Positions 58,356-64,000 of a DNA stretch of 64,000 nt are shown in pieces. Origin of the DNA: DATKJY01 sp964540105 (lineage in GTDB: Bacteria; Zixibacteria; MSB-5A5; GN15; FEB-12); NCBI GenBank assembly GCA_964540105.1, contig CAZILL010000002.1, positions 1,116,001-1,180,000 of the forward strand. Direction: 5' to 3'. Position numbers and translations under genes: made by a program. The notes under the pieces are model-generated. The model worked only from the letters and a program-made list of their open reading frames with translations. It was not told where the DNA came from and ran no database searches. Each line of letters begins with the position of its first letter. The first letter of the stretch is position 1.

Positions 58356-59378
58356 ATGTTGGGAACTACTGAAAACGAACTCGAAATGACGCTTGAAGAG
58401 TTTCGGATGATACGGGACTTCATCCTCGAAAAGAGCGGGATCTACTTTGCTGAAAACAAGATGTACTTAGTCAAGAATCGGCTCGTCAAGCGTATGGCGG
58501 AACTTCAGATGAAGAGTGTCCGCGACTACTTCTACCATGTCAAGTATGATACATCGCTGCGGGAATTCAATCACTTGATGGATCTGGTCACCACCAACGA
58601 AACGAGTTTCTTTCGCAATGAACCGCAGCTGCTGTCGTTTTCCGACGAGGTCCTGCCGCTCCTGATAAACGAGAAGTCAAAGGAGCGTGGGATCAAGACC
58701 ATCAAGATTTGGTCGGCGGGCTGCTCCACAGGCGAAGAACCATACACGCTGGCGATTATCATCCTTGAGCGGTTGCGATCTCTTGCGGGCTGGAATGTGG
58801 AGATCATCTCTAACGATATCTCGGAGCAAGTGCTGCAGAAAGCGCGACAAGGCGAGTACACTGGAATCACACTGCGAAATCTCAAGCCGGAGCTTCTTGA
58901 ACGGTATTTCACGAAGGTAGGAGAGATGTATCGCGTGAATCCTGACGTGAAGGCGTTGGTCAAATTCTCGCACATGAATCTGAACGACCCGCGCAAGATC
59001 TCGATGGTCGGCGCCATGGATACGGTCTTCTGTCGGAACGTCATGATCTACTTTACTGAGGAAGTAAAGAGGCAATTGGTGCGAGGTTTCTACAATGCTC
59101 TGAAACCGGGCGGCTATTTCTATATCGGCCACTCGGAGACGTTGCACGGGATATCAAAGGCGTTCAAGCTTGTGTATTTCAAGAACGCGTTGGTATATCA
59201 GAAAGAAGCGGGAGCGGCGGACTCAGCGTCAGACGCCGAGTCGGCGAAGATCCCCAGCGCTACGCCGATGAGAGCGTTTAGCGCCGCGCAATCACCGGCA
59301 AGCGGCGCTGCAGGCGGGGCATTGCGGGCTATGGACTTGCTGAGCAAAATCAAGACCGCGACGGTCAACACGAAGTGA
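58356..59378 (+). CDS. cheR: Chemotaxis protein methyltransferase CheR
   Basis: 340 residues. N-terminal helical domain (TLEEFRMIRDFILEKSGIYFAENKMYLVKNRL), then the SAM-binding methyltransferase domain: TTNETSFFRNE, IWSAGCSTGEEPYTLA, FCRNVMIYF, GYFYIGHSETL. The C-terminal ~65 residues (Ala/Ser-rich) are an extension beyond the core. Methylates chemoreceptor glutamates using SAM. SD region GAGGGCGAGCT before ATG. Confidence 0.95.
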   Translation: MLGTTENELEMTLEEFRMIRDFILEKSGIYFAENKMYLVKNRLVKRMAELQMKSVRDYFYHVKYDTSLREFNHLMDLVTTNETSFFRNEPQLLSFSDEVLPLLINEKSKERGIKTIKIWSAGCSTGEEPYTLAIIILERLRSLAGWNVEIISNDISEQVLQKARQGEYTGITLRNLKPELLERYFTKVGEMYRVNPDVKALVKFSHMNLNDPRKISMVGAMDTVFCRNVMIYFTEEVKRQLVRGFYNALKPGGYFYIGHSETLHGISKAFKLVYFKNALVYQKEAGAADSASDAESAKIPSATPMRAFSAAQSPASGAAGGALRAMDLLSKIKTATVNTK

Positions 59379-59408
59379 ACAACAACTATAAGATACAGGA
59401 CAGGTCAT

Positions 59409-59780
59409 ATGAGCCAAACGATTTTAGTGGTCGATGACTCTCCAACCGTGGTGAAGTTCGTGTCGTTTTCACTCAAGAATGGCGGATTTGACGTGGTGAC
59501 GGCTTCTGACGGAATGGATGCCATCGAAAAGATGTCGCACCTTCCGAAGGATGTTGACTTGGTCATCACCGATCTGAATATGCCGAACCTTGACGGCTAC
59601 GGACTGATCGGCACGCTCCGCCAGAATGAGAAATATCGGGCCACGCCGATCATCATTCTGTCGTCGGAGGAAGGGGACGACGATCGCCAGCGCGGTCTTG
59701 CCGTGGGGGCAAGTTCGTACCTGGTGAAACCGTTCAAGTCGGCGCTTCTCCTTAACGAAGTGTCAAAGTATTTGAAGTAA
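59409..59780 (+). CDS. CheY-like response regulator
   Basis: 123 residues, receiver only. VVDDSPTVVKFV, phospho-Asp in LVITDLNMPNLDGYG, SSEEGDDD at the Thr/Ser site, VKPFKS. Resembles CheY-class regulators but distinct from the CheY just downstream. No output domain. Confidence 0.93.
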   Translation: MSQTILVVDDSPTVVKFVSFSLKNGGFDVVTASDGMDAIEKMSHLPKDVDLVITDLNMPNLDGYGLIGTLRQNEKYRATPIIILSSEEGDDDRQRGLAVGASSYLVKPFKSALLLNEVSKYLK

Positions 59781-59814
59781 GAACAGTGAGTTTGTCAGGA
59801 GATAAGGAGAGAGT

Positions 59815-60189
59815 ATGGGAGAATTGAAAATCTTGGCCATAGACGACAGTCCGACTATGCGCCGGATCATCATCAACACGCTCAAGAGGGCGGGGTATGA
59901 TGATGTCATTGAGGCCAGCGACGGGAAGGATGCGCTGGCGAAGATGAAGGTCGAGAAGATCAACTTCGTAATCACGGACTGGAACATGCCTGAAATGGAC
60001 GGGCTGACACTTGTCACTACGCTCAGGACGATGGACGAGTATAAGAGTCTGCCGATTCTTATGATTACGACGCGCTCGGTTAAGGATGATATCGTCGAGG
60101 CGATGAAAGCGGGGGTCAACAACTATATCGTAAAGCCGTTCACACCGGAAACCTTAAAGGCCAAGATCGATCAGGTCCTGGGAGGGTGA
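59815..60189 (+). CDS. cheY: Chemotaxis response regulator CheY
   Basis: 124 residues; SD AAGGAGAGAGT. AIDDSPTMRRIIINTL, phospho-Asp in FVITDWNMPEMDGL (the DWNMP motif is the CheY classic), ITTRSV, VKPFTPETL. Directly upstream of cheZ, so the probable flagellar-motor CheY of this organism. Confidence 0.95.
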   Translation: MGELKILAIDDSPTMRRIIINTLKRAGYDDVIEASDGKDALAKMKVEKINFVITDWNMPEMDGLTLVTTLRTMDEYKSLPILMITTRSVKDDIVEAMKAGVNNYIVKPFTPETLKAKIDQVLGG

Positions 60190-60195
60190 GAGGGT

Positions 60196-60816
60196 ATGAG
60201 CAAGGAGAGCAACATGTTGACAAATCAAGGCCTGCAAGGAAAGCTGCAGACAGAAATCACCGAACTATCGCGCTCGATAAATAGCATCGTCGAGAGCTTT
60301 CGGAAGCTTCAGACACCACTTGTCGAATCTCGCCAGAAGGTCCCTCAGGCAACTAACCAGCTGGACAAGATCAGCGAGCAGACCGAGGCCGCCGCGCATC
60401 GGATGCTCGACACGATCGAGCAGATTACGCAGCGGGAGTCGGAAGTGATTGAAGGGCTGGATAGCATTCGCAAACTCGCGTCGGGAGGAACACCCGGCAA
60501 TCTCTTGCCTATCATACAGGCGATCCAGGAAAAGGCCAAAACGAATCTGAATGACGCCTATACGATCATGGACGCGCTTCAGTTTCAGGATATCACGTCA
60601 CAGCAGATGGATCATGCGGCCTCACTCCTTGAGGAGATCGAAACCAAGCTGCAGCATATTCTGGTGACCGTAGGGGCCGATCCCTCGCAGACTCCTTCGG
60701 AAAAGGGGAAGAAGTCCAAGAAGCAGCGAGCCTATGACCCCCATGCCGATCTCTTCGACAAGAAGACGGACCAGGCGGATATCGACTCCCTTTTTGAACG
60801 AACCAAATCGAAGTAG
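60196..60816 (+). CDS. cheZ: CheY-P phosphatase CheZ
   Basis: 206 residues. Long helical hairpin core; the catalytic pair is D132 and Q136 in ALQFQDITSQQM, matching D143/Q147 of E. coli CheZ (FQDLTGQ). The C-terminal QADIDSLFERTKSK resembles the CheY-binding tail of E. coli CheZ (VDDLLDSLGF). Speeds dephosphorylation of CheY-P. Start ATG 60196; a second ATG six codons later is possible. Follows cheY by 6 bp. Confidence 0.88.
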   Translation: MSKESNMLTNQGLQGKLQTEITELSRSINSIVESFRKLQTPLVESRQKVPQATNQLDKISEQTEAAAHRMLDTIEQITQRESEVIEGLDSIRKLASGGTPGNLLPIIQAIQEKAKTNLNDAYTIMDALQFQDITSQQMDHAASLLEEIETKLQHILVTVGADPSQTPSEKGKKSKKQRAYDPHADLFDKKTDQADIDSLFERTKSK

Positions 60817-60827
60817 CGGGAATCTCC

Positions 60828-62615
60828 ATGTCGAGCAGTGTCGATCAAGAACTGGATGAGATGAAGGAGATCGTCGATGATTTCCTGGTAGAGGCTGACG
60901 AACTTCTTAACTCTCTTGACGCGAACCTGGTCAAGCTTGAATCAGCTCCGGGCGACCTTGCCCTTCTCAATGAGATCTTCCGGGCGGCACATACGGTCAA
61001 GGGGACATCCTCGTTTCTCGGGTTTGAGCAAGTCACTAATCTTACTCACAAGATGGAAGATATTCTCAATAAGCTCCGAAAAGCAGAAATGGTCGTAACC
61101 CCCGAGATTATGGATCTTCTCCTTGAATCTCTCGATGTTCTCAAGCTCCTGATCGGCAACGTTCGGGAGCAGAACGGCGAAACAGTTGACCTGGAGAGCA
61201 TCATTGCGCGACTCATCGAAGCTCAATCCAGCCAGGACGGCGGGGAGAGAGCGGGACAGCCCTTATCGTCGGTACCCGCGGCAACAAATGTCCTCGAGTC
61301 TGCTGCGAAGGAAGAGCCCACGCGCACGGCTCCCGCCTGCAGTGAAGGTGGTCAATCGGGAGGACCTATCCAAGGGGCGAACAAGGGTCCTGAAAAGAAG
61401 GGAATCGCTGACAAGAAGTCCAGCGCCGATCAAACGATCCGAGTCGATGTCGAACGTCTTGATTCGCTGATGAATCTTATGGGCGAGCTTGTGCTGGGGC
61501 GGAACAGCCTGGTTCAGAGAATCAACAAGGCGAATACCGAATTAGAGGGAAACCCGCACATCCAAGCGCTCAATTCCGCGGCGGCATCGGTGAATTACAT
61601 CACGACTGAACTGCAGTTAGCAGTCATGAAAATGAGAATGCTGCCGGTCGGGAAAGTATTCGCGAAGGTCCCTCGTCTGGTTCGGGATTTGTCGCGCGAT
61701 ACGAAGAAGCAAATCGACCTAATCATGACCGGTGAAGAAACAGAGCTGGACAAGTCTGTCATCGAAGAGATCGGCGACCCTCTCGTACATATCATTCGCA
61801 ACTCCTGTGATCACGGGATAGAATCCCCCGAAGACCGGAGAACCAAAGGAAAGCCTGAGAAGGGGACAATCCGGCTGGGGGCGAGCCAGGAGGGTTCCAA
61901 TATTGTCATCCGGATTGAGGATGATGGCAAAGGGCTGGACGTGGAAGCGATCAGGAACAAAGCGGTAGAGCGGGGATTGACGTCCAGAGCCGATGTTGAC
62001 AAAATGCCCGACAAGGAAGTGTTCCGGTTCATCTTTGAGGCCGGACTCTCCACGGCCAAGGTTGTGTCGGATGTTTCCGGACGCGGGGTCGGCATGGATG
62101 TTGTCCGGACGAACATAGAAAAACTCAACGGGATGATCGAGTTGGATTCGAAGAAGGATGAAGGGACGGTCATCTCGATCAAACTTCCCCTGACCCTCGC
62201 GATCATTCAGGGGCTTCTTGTGGAGTCAGATAAGGAGATATTCATTCTGCCCCTGGCGTCTGTCCACGAAACGGTAAAGACCCAGCAGGCTGACATCTAC
62301 TACGTGAACCGCAGGCCGGTTCTTCGGTTGCGTGACGAGATCATCCCGATCATCCACCTCGGGGCTGCCTTCCGTAACACCGGCGGCTTGACGCTGGCTG
62401 AGAAACCGTACATAGTCGTGGTTGGCCTGGCGGAACGAAAGCTTGGCATCAACATTGATCGCTTCCTCGGGCAGGAAGAAGTGGTGATCAAGTCGCTCGG
62501 TCAGTATCTTGGGCAGACGGAGGGAGTCGCGGGAGCAACGATCCTCGGGGACGGGCGGATTCGCCTCATCATTGATCTCATCGGGCTGTTCAATCTCGCC
62601 AAAAAAGGGCGCTGA
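60828..62615 (+). CDS. cheA: Chemotaxis histidine kinase CheA
   Basis: 595 residues. P1 HPt domain with phospho-His in FRAAHTVKGTSSFLGF (~residue 54); a low-complexity Ala/Ser/Lys linker (~130-205) where a P2 CheY-binding domain would be, with no clear P2; P3 dimerisation (LDSLMNLMGELVLGRNSLVQRI); P4 ATPase with HIIRNSCDHGIE, EDDGKGLD, GRGVGMDVV; P5 CheW-like C-terminus (VESDKEIFILPLASVHET). Couples receptors to CheY/CheB. No cheW or receptor gene in the window. Confidence 0.95.
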   Translation: MSSSVDQELDEMKEIVDDFLVEADELLNSLDANLVKLESAPGDLALLNEIFRAAHTVKGTSSFLGFEQVTNLTHKMEDILNKLRKAEMVVTPEIMDLLLESLDVLKLLIGNVREQNGETVDLESIIARLIEAQSSQDGGERAGQPLSSVPAATNVLESAAKEEPTRTAPACSEGGQSGGPIQGANKGPEKKGIADKKSSADQTIRVDVERLDSLMNLMGELVLGRNSLVQRINKANTELEGNPHIQALNSAAASVNYITTELQLAVMKMRMLPVGKVFAKVPRLVRDLSRDTKKQIDLIMTGEETELDKSVIEEIGDPLVHIIRNSCDHGIESPEDRRTKGKPEKGTIRLGASQEGSNIVIRIEDDGKGLDVEAIRNKAVERGLTSRADVDKMPDKEVFRFIFEAGLSTAKVVSDVSGRGVGMDVVRTNIEKLNGMIELDSKKDEGTVISIKLPLTLAIIQGLLVESDKEIFILPLASVHETVKTQQADIYYVNRRPVLRLRDEIIPIIHLGAAFRNTGGLTLAEKPYIVVVGLAERKLGINIDRFLGQEEVVIKSLGQYLGQTEGVAGATILGDGRIRLIIDLIGLFNLAKKGR

Positions 62616-62627
62616 CGGGCTAATCGC

Positions 62628-63746
62628 ATGACCGTGACGCCCATCAAGACCATCGAAGTGCTGGTAGTGGATGACTCCGCTTTCATGCGCAAGGCTATCA
62701 CGATGATGCTCGAATCCGATCCCGCGATCAAGGTTGTGGGGACGGCCCGGGACGGCGAGGAAGGCGTTGAAAAGGCGAAGCTCCTCAAGCCCGACCTTGT
62801 GACGATGGATATCGAAATGCCCCGAATGGACGGGCTGACAGCCTTGCGCGAGATTATGACCAAGAACCCGGTGCCGGTGATGATGGTGTCATCACTTACG
62901 ACGGCTGGAGCCGAGGCTACTCTCGACGCGCTGGAGATGGGGGCGGTCGACTTCATCCCGAAGCAAATGTCATTTGTGAGTCTGGATATTGTTAAGATCA
63001 AAGAGGATCTGCTTTCGAAGATTAAGGATATCGCGAGGAGAAAGCAGACGCTCATGTCGAGGCATCGCCAACGGCAGTTCAACAAGATTTCACAGGCGCC
63101 CGCGAGCGCGGTACAGCCCGCTGCCATGGGCAAAGCGGTTTCGGCGGCGGTCGGTGTACGAGCCATCAAGAAGCATCATCACGTAAATATCGTCGCAATT
63201 GGCTCCTCGACCGGTGGTCCTCCAGCCCTTCAGGCGGTCATAACAAAACTGCCAAAAAACCTAACCGTGGGCGTACTTATCGCGCAGCATATGCCTCCGA
63301 TGTTCACCAAATCGCTGGCCGACCGGTTGAATAGCCTGTCCGAAGTCACCGTACGTGAGGCGCAGGACGGGGACCCCGTTGAAGCCGGCGTTGTACTCAT
63401 CGCCCCGGGGGGACAGCATATGACGGCAAAACGACACGGCGCTCGAATTTTCGTGTCTGTTTCAAAGGAGCCCGCCTCCACACTGTATAAACCGTGCGTA
63501 GATGTGACAATGAACTCAGTGGCCGACGTTTACGGCGGCAGCACGCTTGGTGTCATTCTCACAGGAATGGGCTCAAATGGCGTGACGGGATTTCAAAACG
63601 TCAAGCAGCGGGGCGGAGTGATTATAGCGCAGAACGAGCAAACGTGTGTAGTCTACGGGATGCCGCGGGCGGTTATCGAGGCCGGCATTGCGGATCACAT
63701 TGTCCCTATCGATGATGTGGCCGCTGAAATCGTCTCCTTCTTCTGA
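62628..63746 (+). CDS. cheB: CheB methylesterase/response regulator with altered triad residue
   Basis: 372 residues. Receiver domain with D15-D16 (VVDDSAF) and phospho-Asp D61 (TMDIEMPRMDG), a linker to ~180, then the methylesterase domain. Ser194 (IGSSTGG) and His221 (AQHMPPMFT) are conserved, but the third triad position, Asp in the usual GMGxDG, is Asn317 here (GMGSNG; codon AAT at 63577-63579). Removes methyl groups from receptors. Whether activity is lowered is unknown. 12 bp after cheA. Confidence 0.93.
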   Translation: MTVTPIKTIEVLVVDDSAFMRKAITMMLESDPAIKVVGTARDGEEGVEKAKLLKPDLVTMDIEMPRMDGLTALREIMTKNPVPVMMVSSLTTAGAEATLDALEMGAVDFIPKQMSFVSLDIVKIKEDLLSKIKDIARRKQTLMSRHRQRQFNKISQAPASAVQPAAMGKAVSAAVGVRAIKKHHHVNIVAIGSSTGGPPALQAVITKLPKNLTVGVLIAQHMPPMFTKSLADRLNSLSEVTVREAQDGDPVEAGVVLIAPGGQHMTAKRHGARIFVSVSKEPASTLYKPCVDVTMNSVADVYGGSTLGVILTGMGSNGVTGFQNVKQRGGVIIAQNEQTCVVYGMPRAVIEAGIADHIVPIDDVAAEIVSFF

Positions 63747-63814
63747 AGAAAAGTTTTAGTTGAAAGAATTTCCCAGCTAACATACTCTCTCCATGATGGA
63801 GGACGTCTTAGCTC

Positions 63815-64000
63815 ATGGATGAGAGGGGTCGCGGAGTGGCTGCGTTCGATGTACAGTCGCTGGAAACATCGGCCGATGTTTCGCGCTTCGCTGAATCGTA
63901 CGCATCCTTCAATCGAATAATCAATGGTCTTCAGCGCCAATATCTCCAACTGAAGGAGGAGTCGTCCACTCAAAACGACATGCTGGCCGAAGTCAATGCC
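63815..64000 (+). CDS. Partial CDS, probably a sensor kinase N-terminus
   Basis: ATG 63815 opens a frame running off the window end (62 codons so far). FAESYASFNRIINGLQRQYLQLKEESSTQNDMLAEVNA resembles the coiled coil that precedes the PAS/HisKA part in FleS/FlrB-type flagellar sensor kinases. The position after cheB fits. The catalytic domains lie beyond the window, so this is tentative. Confidence 0.5.
   Translation, partial: MDERGRGVAAFDVQSLETSADVSRFAESYASFNRIINGLQRQYLQLKEESSTQNDMLAEVNA

Overview
The window is bacterial chromosome (16S-Ile-Ala-23S-5S rRNA operon, TTGACA/TATAAT-type promoters, mre/rod genes, TatC, SecG). A secreted protein ends in a FlgD-like/T9SS-like sorting domain with the NYPNPFNPST signature. 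That signature, a PPi-type phosphofructokinase and an MTH1187-family protein fit an uncultured member of the FCB group, for example Zixibacteria or a neighbour. This placement is inference; no tree was computed. None of the tRNA genes encodes CCA.

Layout. 1-2.7 kb (minus strand): a membrane glycosyltransferase with TPRs, a HesB-like selenoprotein read through an in-frame UGA, and tRNA-His. 2.8-8.5 kb: rRNA operon with tandem promoters and a strong terminator. 8.6-9.9 kb: an IS3-family (IS407-like) element whose right end is present three times. 10-15.4 kb: lepB, hemW, then gatE-gatD, the Glu-tRNA(Gln) amidotransferase normally regarded as archaeal. 15.4-19 kb: corA, mscS, an acetyltransferase and a dienelactone hydrolase. 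19.4-23 kb: a large Cys-rich repeat surface protein. 23-26 kb: an MBL/beta-CASP nuclease and glutamate dehydrogenase. 26.4-36.7 kb: a polyprenyl-phosphate glycan locus (sugar aminotransferase, glycosyltransferases, flippase-like and YfhO proteins, a WecA/MraY-like enzyme). 36.8-42.7 kb: accA, a Trm112-like protein, a PTS EIIA and mreC-mreD-mrdA-rodA. 43-48.2 kb: glycolytic operon pfk-(beta-barrel protein)-gap-pgk-tpiA-secG-tRNA-Leu. 48.2-53.8 kb: an ArsR remnant with an AHSA1 protein, a thiamine-binding-like protein, cutA, nrdR, tatC, tRNA-Gly, a DUF512 radical SAM protein and der.

53.9-64 kb is a signalling island. It starts with a partner-switching set (GAF-PP2C phosphatase, HATPase anti-sigma-like kinase, STAS protein) and a HEAT-repeat protein. 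It runs directly into chemotaxis genes: three receiver proteins, cheR, cheZ, cheA and cheB. The window ends inside what looks like a sensor kinase. No MCP, CheW or sigma factor is visible.

The observations most worth following are the bacterial GatDE pair, the HesB-like selenoprotein, the tRNA-His lacking the G-1:C73 pair, the partner-switching/HEAT/chemotaxis fusion of loci, the CheB with Asn at the usual catalytic Asp position, and the triplicated IS end.
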